Origin: Flavobacterium humidisoli
Lineage (GTDB): Bacteria; Bacteroidota; Bacteroidia; Flavobacteriales; Flavobacteriaceae
Direction of reading: 5' to 3'
Length of the DNA stretch: 64,000 nucleotides
Assembly: GCF_023272795.1 (NCBI RefSeq)
Contig: NZ_CP096829.1
Coordinates: forward strand, 5,572,212 to 5,636,211
The notes below the pieces were generated by a model, which was not told the DNA's origin, did no database searches, and saw only the letters and a program-made list of their open reading frames with translations. Positions 43,874 through 52,317 of the stretch are shown here, piece by piece; position 1 is the stretch's first letter; every line of letters begins with the position of its first letter. The position numbers and the translations under genes are program-made.

Positions 43874-45208
43874 TTAGATTTCAGCAAGTTTATTCAAAAA
43901 CTCCAAACGTACACTTCCGTCTTCGTCTATTTTTGTCAAATTGATTTCTTGCAAAGTATTTACCAATTCTGGATTCCAAGGTGTTTTTACTTTTACGTAG
44001 TTTTCTGTAAATCCGTGAATGTATCCTTCTTTGTTTTCGCTTTCAAAAAGAACCGTTCTGTTTGTTCCTAACTGGCTTTCGTAAAAAGCACGACGTTTTT
44101 TAACTGATAAACCACGAAGCATTTTACTGCGTTTTGCTCTAACATTTGAAGGAACTACACCTTCCATATCAGCAGCTTCTGTATTATCTCTTTCTGAATA
44201 CGTAAATACGTGCAGATACGAAATATCCAATTCATTTAAGAAATGATACGTTTCTAAAAAGTGCTCATCTGTTTCTCCAGGAAAACCAACGATAACGTCT
44301 ACACCAATACAAGCGTGTGGCATTACTTCGCGTATTTTATTCACGCGATCAATATAAACTTCACGCAAATAACGGCGTTTCATTAATTTCAAAATATCAT
44401 TACTTCCTGATTGCAGCGGAATATGAAAATGCGGTACAAAAGTTCTGCTTTTTGAAACAAATTCGATCGTTTCGTTTTTCAACAAATTCGGTTCGATTGA
44501 AGAAATTCTCAAACGCTCAATTCCCTCTACTTTATCTAAAGCCTGAACTAAATCTAGAAAAGTATGTTCGTGTTTTTTGTTTCCGAACTCCCCTTTCCCG
44601 TAATCACCAATATTCACACCCGTTAAAACAATCTCACGAATATTTTGAGCCGAAATTTCTTTGGCATTTTTCAATACATTTTCTAAAGCATCACTTCTAG
44701 AAATCCCTCTTGCCAACGGAATTGTACAATAGGTACATTTATAGTCGCATCCATCCTGAACTTTCAAAAATGCTCTCGTACGATCTCCAATAGAATAACT
44801 TCCAACATAGAAATCTGCTTCAGCAATCTCGCATGAGTGAACTTCGCCCATATCATTTTTGCTCAAATCATGGATATAGTCAGTGATTTTGAATTTTTCT
44901 GTTGCGCCCAAGACCAAATCAACACCATCAACGGCTGCTAACTCTTCTGGTTTTAATTGTGCATAACAGCCAACGGCGGCAACAAAGGCTTTTTCATTCA
45001 GCTTCATTGCTTTTTTAACCACCTGCTTAAACTGCTTATCTGCATTTTCTGTTACAGAGCAAGTATTGATAACGTAAATATCTGCTATTTCTTCAAAATC
45101 GACACGGTCAAAACCTTCGTCGTTAAAATTTCTGGCAATTGTAGAAGTCTCTGAAAAATTCAGTTTACAACCCAGCGTATAAAAGGCAACCTTTTTTCTA
45201 TTTTCCAT
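43874..45208 (-). CDS. mtaB: tRNA t6A37 methylthiotransferase MtaB
   Basis: The 444-residue radical-SAM enzyme adds a methylthio group to t6A37 of ANN-decoding tRNAs. The N-terminal domain has three cluster cysteines (TLGCKLN, INTCSVT, VGCYAQ). The radical-SAM motif is C-x3-C-x2-C in GCDYKCTYCTIPLARG, and a TRAM-like C-terminal region follows. IPLQSGSNDILKLMKRRY is diagnostic of the MiaB/MtaB family, and the short TRAM and NFS motifs favour MtaB over MiaB or RimO. A -7 element TAAATTTG lies at 45254-45261 (minus strand). Confidence 0.93.
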   Translation of the reverse strand: MENRKKVAFYTLGCKLNFSETSTIARNFNDEGFDRVDFEEIADIYVINTCSVTENADKQFKQVVKKAMKLNEKAFVAAVGCYAQLKPEELAAVDGVDLVLGATEKFKITDYIHDLSKNDMGEVHSCEIAEADFYVGSYSIGDRTRAFLKVQDGCDYKCTYCTIPLARGISRSDALENVLKNAKEISAQNIREIVLTGVNIGDYGKGEFGNKKHEHTFLDLVQALDKVEGIERLRISSIEPNLLKNETIEFVSKSRTFVPHFHIPLQSGSNDILKLMKRRYLREVYIDRVNKIREVMPHACIGVDVIVGFPGETDEHFLETYHFLNELDISYLHVFTYSERDNTEAADMEGVVPSNVRAKRSKMLRGLSVKKRRAFYESQLGTNRTVLFESENKEGYIHGFTENYVKVKTPWNPELVNTLQEINLTKIDEDGSVRLEFLNKLAEI

Positions 45209-45695
45209 AATCTGCTTAAATTAATGAAATCGTTGTCAAAAAATTTAAGGCTGCAAATTTACAAACAATATTCATCAAAAGAAAGCAATTAATGCACTTC
45301 GAATCAATAATTTGGCACTCATGGTAATTTAGAAACATTCAAAAGCTATTTTTGTTTATTTTTATTAAAAAAAATGTGAGCCTGATATTCTTGAAATTTT
45401 AACATTCTGATAAGAATTAAATGACAAAATGATCGACTAAATGCAAATTTTATCGATTAAATACATTTTTCTCGGGTTTTAAATTCTAAATTTCTTACAT
45501 TTACCATTGTTATGAATGTAATTCAAAATTAATTTACATTAAAGAATTTTGATAAGCTTTTATTAATTTAATAATAATTCGGGCATAACAATTTTGAATT
45601 TTACTCGTTATGTTGTTGTTTTGTGTTACAAAATGAAATGGGAAAGCCGAAAACCAAAGAGAGTAGGCAAAATTAAAATACAAATACCACGCTTT
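45209..45695. other. 487-bp intergenic region with promoter and direct/inverted repeats
   Basis: Besides the mtaB -7 element (45254-45261, minus), this AT-rich gap has two 19-bp direct repeats of period 20: ATCGACTAAATGCAAATTT (45432-45450) and ATCGATTAAATACATTTTT (45452-45470). It also has an inverted repeat AATGTAA-N12-TTACATT (45515-45540) and a near -7 element TACATTTA at 45496-45503. The spacing suggests regulator sites for the gene at 45696. I see no other gene. Confidence 0.55.
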
Positions 45696-46220
45696 ATGAA
45701 AGCATTTTTACCCACAATCTGCTTGATGTTCTTAACCGTATTTAGTTCGCAAGCGCAAACTAATGCTCCAGCCGCAAATGCAAATCCATTTCCTACTATT
45801 AGCACATTGACGACTTGGGCTAGCTTTAACTCACAACAGCAATTTGATGTTGCTATTCGTGCAGTTGGGTTTAAGTTTGAAGTTAAAGAGCCTGGTGAAG
45901 GATCTACAGCTTATACCTACATTCGTAAAGTAACAGTTAACGAAGTAAATTATACAGATAGAATTGTATACAGAATTACAAACAACAATTCTGCAAGCAT
46001 TATCTCTTTAGTAACCGCTTCTACTGACTTAGTTAGTTTATACACTCCACAATTAGCAAGCTTTAAAAACAACAACTGTAAAACAGAAATGTCTAAAGAC
46101 AAAAATACGACTTGCAGCTGTTACGAAAGTGCCAATTTTGCAATCGATCTTTGCGACGAGCGTGTGAAGTTAACTATGGGTGACGGGAATAAGTATTTTG
46201 TTTCTGTAGCTAAAAAATAA
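45696..46220 (+). CDS. exported protein of unknown function
   Basis: The 174-residue product has a signal peptide (MKAFLPTICLMFLTVFSSQAQ). The mature domain is rich in Thr, Asn and Tyr and carries four cysteines near the end (NNCKTEM, TTCSCYE, DLCDER), possibly forming two disulfides. The frame extends upstream to 45594, but the ATG at 45696 precedes the signal. I know no family. The long upstream region with candidate operators and a strong bidirectional terminator downstream suggest a regulated, single-gene unit. Confidence 0.75.
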   Translation: MKAFLPTICLMFLTVFSSQAQTNAPAANANPFPTISTLTTWASFNSQQQFDVAIRAVGFKFEVKEPGEGSTAYTYIRKVTVNEVNYTDRIVYRITNNNSASIISLVTASTDLVSLYTPQLASFKNNNCKTEMSKDKNTTCSCYESANFAIDLCDERVKLTMGDGNKYFVSVAKK

Positions 46221-46246
46221 TATTCTCAAATATTACTTCTTAAATT

Positions 46247-46298
46247 AATTCCAAATCTTTACTGACTTTTAAGTATGTAAAGATTTGGAATTCGTTTT
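46247..46298. terminator. bidirectional terminator
   Basis: A perfect 16-bp stem (46247-46262 with 46277-46292) has a 14-nt loop and is followed by a T-run at 46294-46299. It is shared by the converging 45696 gene and the GNAT gene ending at 46303. Confidence 0.88.
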
Positions 46299-46302
46299 TT
46301 CT

Positions 46303-46833
46303 TTAAATTCTGTTTGGATTCTTAAGTTCGTACCAAACTTCTAATTCTTCATTGTATTCAAAAGAATTTACAAAATGAAAGCCTAATTTCTCCAGAATTT
46401 TTCTTGAGTTTTCGTTTCCTGCATCTGCGTAAGCATAAAGCACTTCTACTTTCATTTCGTTAAAAGCATGATCAATAAAAGCTCTTCCTGCTTCGGTTGC
46501 ATAACCTTTTCCCCAATGCTTTTCGATAAAACGATATCCTAACTCATAAAAATTTTTATGATTATTTATCTCGTCTGTAATAAATTTGATTCCAGACCAG
46601 CCAATAAATTCGTTATTTTCTTTAAGAACAACAGCCCATCTTCCTGTACCAAGATCTTTGTATTGTTTTTGAACAAATTTGATATACTCGATGCTTTCTT
46701 CAATATGCTTTACTGGTCTATTCCCAACGAACAAATGCACATTCGGATTCGAATCCAATTCAAACATTCCTTCTGCATCAGAAAGTTCTAATTCTCTTAA
46801 AAGCAAACGCTCTGTTTCAATTGGTTTTTTCAT
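46303..46833 (-). CDS. GNAT family N-acetyltransferase (RimJ/RimL type)
   Basis: The 176-residue protein has the GNAT fold markers: TERLLLRELELSDA at the N-terminus, the acetyl-CoA loop HWGKGYATEAGRAF (about 115, Q/RxxGxG/A form) and the C-terminal ENSRKILEKLGFHFVNSF. This pattern matches RimJ/RimL-type acetyltransferases of proteins, amines or antibiotics. The substrate is unknown. It lies 7 bp after the HAD gene on the same strand, so they are probably cotranscribed. Confidence 0.9.
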   Translation of the reverse strand: MKKPIETERLLLRELELSDAEGMFELDSNPNVHLFVGNRPVKHIEESIEYIKFVQKQYKDLGTGRWAVVLKENNEFIGWSGIKFITDEINNHKNFYELGYRFIEKHWGKGYATEAGRAFIDHAFNEMKVEVLYAYADAGNENSRKILEKLGFHFVNSFEYNEELEVWYELKNPNRI

Positions 46834-46840
46834 CTTTTAT

Positions 46841-47644
46841 TTAATTTAAAATATACTTTTGCACCACTTCAGCAACACCATCATCATTATTTGAAGCTAC
46901 TATTAAATCTGCTTTATCACGCAATTCAGGATTCACATTATCTACCCAAACTCCTAAACCTGCATATTCTATCATTGTCAAGTCATTTCCTGCGTTTCCG
47001 ACAGCTATAATTTCACTTTGATGAATACCTAGCTTTTCTGCCAAAAGTTTCAAACTTGCCGCTTTATCAATGCCTTGCTGTGCAGCTTCTAAGAAAAATG
47101 GTTTAGACATCGAAACACTTAAATGCGGCATAGCCTCCATTAAATCTTTTTCCAAAGTTTTTAAATAAGCGGGCTCTTGCAACAAAATACATTTAACTGC
47201 TGGTCTGTCTATATAATCTTTAAAGCTTGAAACCTTAAGATGTGCCATTCCTGTGATTTCTTTTTCTACCTCAATAAATTCAGAATCTGTCTCGCTAATG
47301 ATTTGGTCATCTAAATAGGTAATGATGTGTGCATTCTTTTTTACACTATAATCGTATAACGCATGAATTTGCTCTACAGTTAACTTTTGTTCAAACAAAA
47401 CTAAATCATCTTTCACACGGCTGATTATTGCACCATTAAACGAAATCATATATGAATCGTTTTTATCTAATTCCAACTCCTTAGCATAAGCTGTCATTGC
47501 TGTGGTTGGTCTTCCAGAAGCCAAAACAACATAAACGCCTTTTGCTTGGGCTTGTAATATTACTTTTTTGTTTAAGTCTGATATTCTGTGATCGTCTGTC
47601 AACAAGGTGTCATCCATGTCGAGCACTAACATTTTGTATTGCAT
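46841..47644 (-). CDS. Cof-type HAD-IIB phosphatase
   Basis: The 267-residue protein has HAD motif I VLDMDDTLLTDD (nucleophile Asp8 and Asp10), motif II LASGRP, a IIB cap domain and motif III Lys in AASLKLLAEKLGI. Motif IV reads VGNAGNDLTMIEYAG, with Asn where most members have Asp (GDxxND). This may lower or alter metal binding. Cof-type enzymes dephosphorylate sugar phosphates and flavin or pyridoxal nucleotides. It is 77 bp after DUF2007 on the same strand. Confidence 0.9.
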   Translation of the reverse strand: MQYKMLVLDMDDTLLTDDHRISDLNKKVILQAQAKGVYVVLASGRPTTAMTAYAKELELDKNDSYMISFNGAIISRVKDDLVLFEQKLTVEQIHALYDYSVKKNAHIITYLDDQIISETDSEFIEVEKEITGMAHLKVSSFKDYIDRPAVKCILLQEPAYLKTLEKDLMEAMPHLSVSMSKPFFLEAAQQGIDKAASLKLLAEKLGIHQSEIIAVGNAGNDLTMIEYAGLGVWVDNVNPELRDKADLIVASNNDDGVAEVVQKYILN

Positions 47645-47654
47645 TTTTTTTAAT

Positions 47655-47722
47655 TTGCAGTCGCAGTTCTTAGTCGCAGTCTCAGTAAATACTGAAAACT
47701 GAGACTGAAAACTGAAAACTTT
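47655..47722. repeat. ACTGAGACTG inverted repeat
   Basis: The 10-bp arms CAGTCTCAGT (47677-47686) and ACTGAGACTG (47698-47707) enclose 11 nt, flanked by extra CAGTCGCAGT and ACTGAAAACT units. A related element is at 48783-48892. Confidence 0.7.
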
Positions 47723-47940
47723 TAAAGACTCATTCTAAATTCTTCTATAACTGGATTTGCTTTTGCAAAATCTGTTTCTTGAATAAAAACTTCAATCGCC
47801 AAATCTGTCTGGCCAAAACCTCCTAAACGTGCAGATTGAATATTATCTTTTTTTACTGTTTCTACTCCAGCTTCTTCTAATCTTTCCTGCAAAGCAATTG
47901 CTAATACTTCACTTCCAGAAAATACTTTCATTAATCCCAT
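47722..47940 (-). CDS. DUF2007 family putative signal-transducing protein
   Basis: The 72-residue protein has the DUF2007 pattern VFSGSEVLAIALQERLEEAGVE and AIEVFIQETDFAKANPVIEEF. This is a small ferredoxin-like fold with a proposed but unproven signalling or PII-like role. No cysteine or membrane segment is present. It is 14 bp downstream of the alpha/beta hydrolase gene on the same strand. Confidence 0.85.
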   Translation of the reverse strand: MGLMKVFSGSEVLAIALQERLEEAGVETVKKDNIQSARLGGFGQTDLAIEVFIQETDFAKANPVIEEFRMSL

Positions 47941-47954
47941 AGCGTTTTATTTTT

Positions 47955-48770
47955 TTATTCTAATATTCTTTTTAATTGTTTTTGAAAATCTTCATTTTCA
48001 TTCACTCCAATATGTTCTTGATTTTTAAGCGGATAAAAATAGGCATTTGCTTTTAATAACCTCTTTAGTCTGACTGAATTATCAATTGGAATTAACTGAT
48101 CTTTAGTTCCATGAAAAATATAAATTGGCCTTTTTATCTTTGGAAGATAAAGATTCGTTTCCAAACTAAATTTCTTCATAAAGTCAGGAAAAAATGGCAC
48201 TCTAGAGCTAGATAATTCTAGAAAATTATAATACGGCGCTTGAAGAATCAAAGCTTTCGGATTATTCTCTAATGCCAATTTTGCAGCAAAACCAGAACCA
48301 ATTGAATATCCTGCAATAATAATTTTATCTTCACGATATCTCTCAGTCACTTTCTTATACACAATAGAAATATCTTTACTCAATTGCTCTTCATTCTCTA
48401 TTTCGCCTTCGCTTTTTCCGAAACTTCTGTAGTCTAAAATAAAGATATCATAGCCTAATGAGGTATATATTTTTGCAATTTTACCCCAAGTTTCAAGTGT
48501 TCCAGCATTTCCATGAAGATAAAAAACAAGTCCTTTTGAGTTTTCAGCTTTAAACAATAATCCATTTAAAACAGATCCATCAAAAGAAGAAATATTGATT
48601 TCTTCAAATTTTTGCTGATAGTCAAATTTATAGTCTTTAGGCAATTTTGAACGATAGAAAACTAAATCAACCTGATTAAAATAAAAATAGGATATCATCA
48701 AAACATAAATAATCAGAAAAAAGCACAACAGTACTATTCCCAAAAATTTAAACGTTTTTAAAATCTCCAT
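47955..48770 (-). CDS. membrane-anchored alpha/beta hydrolase
   Basis: The 271-residue protein has an N-terminal membrane anchor (about 8-35) and an alpha/beta hydrolase domain. The oxyanion motif is YLHGNAGTLETWGKI and the catalytic Ser lies in AGYSIGSGFAA. The Asp is likely in FHGTKDQLIPID and the His in QEHIGVN. This is the BAAT/ABHD13-17 type, probably a serine esterase or depalmitoylase-like enzyme facing the periplasm. The physiological ester is unknown. Confidence 0.9.
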   Translation of the reverse strand: MEILKTFKFLGIVLLCFFLIIYVLMISYFYFNQVDLVFYRSKLPKDYKFDYQQKFEEINISSFDGSVLNGLLFKAENSKGLVFYLHGNAGTLETWGKIAKIYTSLGYDIFILDYRSFGKSEGEIENEEQLSKDISIVYKKVTERYREDKIIIAGYSIGSGFAAKLALENNPKALILQAPYYNFLELSSSRVPFFPDFMKKFSLETNLYLPKIKRPIYIFHGTKDQLIPIDNSVRLKRLLKANAYFYPLKNQEHIGVNENEDFQKQLKRILE

Positions 48771-48782
48771 ATCTAAATTAGT

Positions 48783-48892
48783 TTTGAGTCGCAGTGTTCA
48801 TTTTTAGTCTTTACCAAGACTGAAAACTGAGAGTATCAAATAATTAATTAAAAAATCCCACTTTTCAGTTACTGAGACTGAAAATTGGGATT
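48783..48892. repeat. ACTGAGACTG-type repeat and terminator hairpin
   Basis: A stem of 16 bp with one mismatch lies at 48854-48869 and 48877-48892. It is downstream of the one-domain DEAD-box gene and can terminate it. The outer part at 48783-48835 carries further GACTGAAAACTGAG units of the 47655 family. Confidence 0.65.
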
Positions 48893-48909
48893 AAAAACTT
48901 TATTGTAAA

Positions 48910-49569
48910 TTATTCTTCTTCAATATCTTCTTCGTCTTCATCAAGTTCCTCTCCGTCTTCGTCCATATCAAACAAATAAGGCTCAACCATTATTTTATCT
49001 GCCAAAATTTCAATACGTTCTGTCAGAGTTTCAGAAAAGATAATTCGCTGCACTTTGGCGATACTATTAGAAATACGTGTGATTTTTGGATCATGGCGCA
49101 ATTTCAAAATCGGATCTGCATCATCCAAAATAAACATTTTTAAACGATTTACGTTGTAACCTGCCGTACTAAACATATCATTTAATTTAGTTGGAGTTCC
49201 AATTAAAACATCAATTCCCGTAGAAATGTAGTTTTTATCGTAATCCATGTCGCCTTTTTCGTTTACACCATAAATTTCCAAATTGGTGTATTTACCATAC
49301 TTCTCAAAAAGCTCAACCATTTCCAAAACCTTTGCTTTGTCTTCCACGATAATCAAAGCTCTAGGCGATTCTTCAGTTTTACCAGCCAATTGCTGAATCA
49401 CATTTAAAACAATCGTTGTTGTTTTTCCGCTTCCTTTTGGAGAAATAATCACACAATCAGCACCGCTTTTTATAGTTGAAAAAGTTTCCAACTGCAAAGC
49501 ATTAGCTTCCGTTAAACCATTTTCAACTAATCCGTCTTGTAATTTCTCGTTTATTTTTTTTAGTTTCAT
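48910..49569 (-). CDS. one-domain DEAD-box-like protein with acidic tail
   Basis: The 219-residue protein holds a single RecA-like domain: Q motif (Gln26), Walker A SPKGSGKTT (43-51), motif Ib-like GTPTKL (124-129), motif II DDAD (149-152, the DEAD position) and motif III SET (179-181). The second RecA domain, required for helicase activity, is absent. Instead there is a very acidic tail (about 200-219, DEDGEELDEDEEDIEEE). So it could bind ATP and possibly RNA but not unwind alone. It may be a conserved truncated DEAD-box family rather than a broken gene, since the frame is intact and the tail is distinctive. Confidence 0.83.
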   Translation of the reverse strand: MKLKKINEKLQDGLVENGLTEANALQLETFSTIKSGADCVIISPKGSGKTTTIVLNVIQQLAGKTEESPRALIIVEDKAKVLEMVELFEKYGKYTNLEIYGVNEKGDMDYDKNYISTGIDVLIGTPTKLNDMFSTAGYNVNRLKMFILDDADPILKLRHDPKITRISNSIAKVQRIIFSETLTERIEILADKIMVEPYLFDMDEDGEELDEDEEDIEEE

Positions 49570-49578
49570 TTTTTTTGA

Positions 49579-49713
49579 GCTTTAAGCTTTAAGCTATACG
49601 CTGTAAGCAAAAATTATTTTATTTTTCTAGCTTTAAGCTTTAGGCAATACGCCATAGGCAAAAAACTTCGTTATCATAGCTTAAAGCTTACTGCTTATAG
49701 CCTACCGCGCGAA
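49579..49713. repeat. AGCTTTAAGC repeats
   Basis: Two direct copies of an about 35-bp unit (AGCTTTAAGCTTTAAGC.. at 49579, AGCTTTAAGCTTTAGGC.. at 49629) are followed by an inverted copy (ATAGCTTAAAGCTTACTGC, about 49676-49713). The gap between the regulator and DEAD-box genes is filled by it. Confidence 0.75.
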
Positions 49714-49717
49714 GCAC

Positions 49718-50881
49718 CTATTTGCTTGCAAACATTTTTACATCTGATTCTGAGATTTCGTTTCCTCCCAAAATAATCAATCTTTCTACTACATTTCGAA
49801 GTTCACGAATATTACCTGTCCAGTCGTATTCTTGCAATAATTTTATGGCTTGCGCCGAAAACGACTTAACTACATTTCCTTGCTCTAAAGCTATTTTTTC
49901 TGTAAAATGCGAAATCAAAGCTGGAATATCATCTCGTCTTTCATTCAATGGCGGAACTTTAATTAAAATCACAGCCAAACGATGGTATAAATCTTCGCGG
50001 AAACGGCCTTCTGCGATTTCTGTTTTCAGATCTTTATTTGTTGCCGCAACGACACGAACATCTACTTTAATATCTTTATCAGCACCAACTCTGGTAATCA
50101 TACTTTCTTGCAAAGCACGTAAAACTTTGGCTTGCGCCGAAAGGCTCATATCTCCAATTTCATCTAAGAAAATAGTTCCCTTGTCTGCTGCTTCAAACTT
50201 TCCTGCACGATCTTTCACAGCCGATGTAAAAGCACCTTTTACGTGTCCGAACAATTCGCTTTCAATCAATTCGCTTGGAATTGCAGCACAGTTTACTTCA
50301 ATTAATGGAAAACTAGAACGCTCACTTTTTTCATGTAATTGATGTGCCACTAATTCTTTTCCCGTTCCGTTTGGTCCAGTAATTAAAACTCTAGCTTCTG
50401 TTTGCGCCACTTTATCAATCATCACTTTGATATGATTAATCGATTCGCTGTCACCAATCATTTCGTAGTTTTTGCTAACTTTTTTCTTCAGAATTTTATT
50501 TTCAACCACTAATTGTTTCTTATCCAAAGCATTACGAACCGTATTCAATAAACGGTTCAAATCTGGTGGTTTTGAAATGTAATCAAAAGCTCCCAAGCGC
50601 ATGGTCTGAATTGCAGTTTCCATATCACCGTGACCCGAGATCATTACCATCGGAATTTCCGGTTTTATCTTTTTTACTTCTTCTAAAACCTCAACACCGT
50701 CCATTTTTGGCATTTTGATATCGCACAAAACCAAATCATAGTCGTTATTTTTTATTTTTTCAAGTCCAGCAACTCCATCTTCAGCTTCATCAACCTGATA
50801 CGTATCATTTTCTTCTGATAATATTTTTACCAAAACTCTTCTGATCGCTGCTTCGTCTTCGACAATTAGTATTTTACTCAT
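49718..50881 (-). CDS. NtrC-like sigma-54 response regulator without DNA-binding domain
   Basis: The 387-residue protein has a receiver domain (1-~120) with phosphoacceptor Asp54. An AAA+ sigma-54 interaction domain (~140-365) follows, with Walker A GPNGTGKE (169-175), the L1 loop GAFTSA (216-221, variant of GAFTGA) and Walker B TIFLDEIGD. It ends at NEISESDVKMFASK, right after the AAA+ helical subdomain. Thus the C-terminal Fis-type helix-turn-helix of usual NtrC proteins (about 450-470 residues) is missing. It may act from solution or through another DNA-binding protein. It is 148 bp upstream of the DEAD-box gene. Confidence 0.9.
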   Translation of the reverse strand: MSKILIVEDEAAIRRVLVKILSEENDTYQVDEAEDGVAGLEKIKNNDYDLVLCDIKMPKMDGVEVLEEVKKIKPEIPMVMISGHGDMETAIQTMRLGAFDYISKPPDLNRLLNTVRNALDKKQLVVENKILKKKVSKNYEMIGDSESINHIKVMIDKVAQTEARVLITGPNGTGKELVAHQLHEKSERSSFPLIEVNCAAIPSELIESELFGHVKGAFTSAVKDRAGKFEAADKGTIFLDEIGDMSLSAQAKVLRALQESMITRVGADKDIKVDVRVVAATNKDLKTEIAEGRFREDLYHRLAVILIKVPPLNERRDDIPALISHFTEKIALEQGNVVKSFSAQAIKLLQEYDWTGNIRELRNVVERLIILGGNEISESDVKMFASK

Positions 50882-50887
50882 TTTTTT

Positions 50888-50984
50888 TTAAGGTTCTGAG
50901 ATTCTAAGACACTAAGTTTCTAAGCTTTTTCTTTGATGGCTAAAAACTTAGCATCTTAGAACCTTAGTATCTTAGCATCTTCAA
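50888..50984. repeat. CTTAG-type inverted repeat
   Basis: The left part GGTTCTGAGATTCTAAGACACTAAG and right part ACTTAGCATCTTAGAACC (each cited in part) are imperfect reverse complements made of decamer units. They lie directly upstream of the sigma-54 regulator stop-side flank, in the gap before the NatB-type gene. Confidence 0.75.
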
Positions 50985-50985
50985 A

Positions 50986-52302
50986 TTAATATTTTAGCCA
51001 CTTATACAATTCCTTCCAAGTCGGTTTTTTGCCATACATTAAAATACCTACACGGTAAATTTTGGCAGCGAACCATACAACAAGGAAAAATGTAGCAAAC
51101 AATAATGATACCGAAATTGCTATTTGCCACCACGGTACGCCAAACGGAATACGCATTAGCATTACAATTGGCGAAGTTAACGGAATCATTGAAAAGATAA
51201 CCGCAACACTTCCGTGCGGATCGTTTACTACCGTAAAAAATCCGATATAAACACTCAAAATCAGAGGCATTAAAATTGGAAGCAGAAATTGCTGAGAATC
51301 GGTTTGATTATCCACTGCTGCTCCAATTGCTGCGTAAAATGAGCTATATAAAAAATATCCTCCAATAAAATAAATCACAAATCCGATTATGATGCTTGCA
51401 ATTGGCAAATTCCATAATTCAGCAATATACATTTGCGCCGATCCAGCAAATTCATGCTGCGCAGTTTGCATTAATTCTGGCGAAATTCTTGCTGTCGGAC
51501 CAACATTTACGCCAAAAAATGCCGAAGTTGCAAACATCAATCCTAATCCAATTATGGCCCAAATCATAAATTGTAAAATCCCAGCCAATGACGTTCCTAC
51601 AATTTTACCAATCATCAACTGAAATGGTTTTACAGATGAAATAATGATTTCGATAATTCTGTTCGTTTTTTCTTCAATTACGCTTCGCATCACCATATTT
51701 CCGTAAATGATAATAAACATCATAATCAAGTAGCCAAATGCTCCGCCGATTCCAATTTTAATCTCGTTTAAACCTTTTAAACTTTCTTCTCCAGAAGCTT
51801 TAACCAAATGAATATTTACAGCCGATTGTGCTTTCTGAATAGCTATAGTATCCAGTTTCGCTTCTTCTAGATTTAGCTTTGTTATTTTACCCGAAATAAT
51901 ATCCTGAGTATTCTCAATAAAAGAAATACTCGGACTATTATTAGAAATAAATTCAATTTTACTTTCTAAATCTTTTATATTTTTTGTTTTCGGAATAACG
52001 ATTAATCCGTTGAAATTTTCTTTTGTAATGCTATCTTTTAAAGCCTTTATATCAATTTCAGACAGATTTAAATATTTAAATTCGGCTCCTTTTTTATTTT
52101 CTTTTAAAAAATCTGAAACAAAAATTCCAGTTTCGTCATGAATGGCAATTCTTTTTGTTTCTGCTTTCATAGAGCTCAGATAGCCAATAAAAACAGCAAT
52201 AGCCACAAATAAAAGCGGACTCAAAAATGTCATGACAACAAAAGATTTATTGCGGACTTTAGCAATAAATTCTCTTTTTATAATCAACGAGATGATGCTC
52301 AT
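50986..52302 (-). CDS. ABC-2 type transporter permease (NatB-like)
   Basis: The 438-residue protein has an N-terminal membrane helix (about 22-45), a large extracytoplasmic domain (about 46-175) and five further helices (about 185-430). This is the NatB/YhaP layout of Na+ exporters and antibiotic or peptide exporters. The motif NMVMRSVIEEKTNRIIEIIISSVKPFQLMIGKI (cited in parts) is the usual coupling-helix region. The ATPase gene lies 77 bp upstream on the same strand. Confidence 0.88.
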   Translation of the reverse strand: MSIISLIIKREFIAKVRNKSFVVMTFLSPLLFVAIAVFIGYLSSMKAETKRIAIHDETGIFVSDFLKENKKGAEFKYLNLSEIDIKALKDSITKENFNGLIVIPKTKNIKDLESKIEFISNNSPSISFIENTQDIISGKITKLNLEEAKLDTIAIQKAQSAVNIHLVKASGEESLKGLNEIKIGIGGAFGYLIMMFIIIYGNMVMRSVIEEKTNRIIEIIISSVKPFQLMIGKIVGTSLAGILQFMIWAIIGLGLMFATSAFFGVNVGPTARISPELMQTAQHEFAGSAQMYIAELWNLPIASIIIGFVIYFIGGYFLYSSFYAAIGAAVDNQTDSQQFLLPILMPLILSVYIGFFTVVNDPHGSVAVIFSMIPLTSPIVMLMRIPFGVPWWQIAISVSLLFATFFLVVWFAAKIYRVGILMYGKKPTWKELYKWLKY

Positions 52303-52317
52303 AAATAATTAATTTTC

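Noticed and set aside
44317..44700. 127-codon open frame opposite mtaB
   Set aside because: Antisense to a conserved enzyme; the translation resembles no protein.
45594..45695. longer N-terminus for the exported protein
   Set aside because: The added residues are basic and not signal-like; the signal peptide begins at 45696.
48910..49569. frameshifted or truncated helicase pseudogene
   Set aside because: No second RecA domain in any frame of the downstream flank, and the acidic tail ends naturally.
49722..50342. 206-codon open frame on the + strand opposite the sigma-54 regulator gene
   Set aside because: It is fully antisense to a clear AAA+ gene, its product is low-complexity and cysteine/serine rich, and no promoter lies in front.
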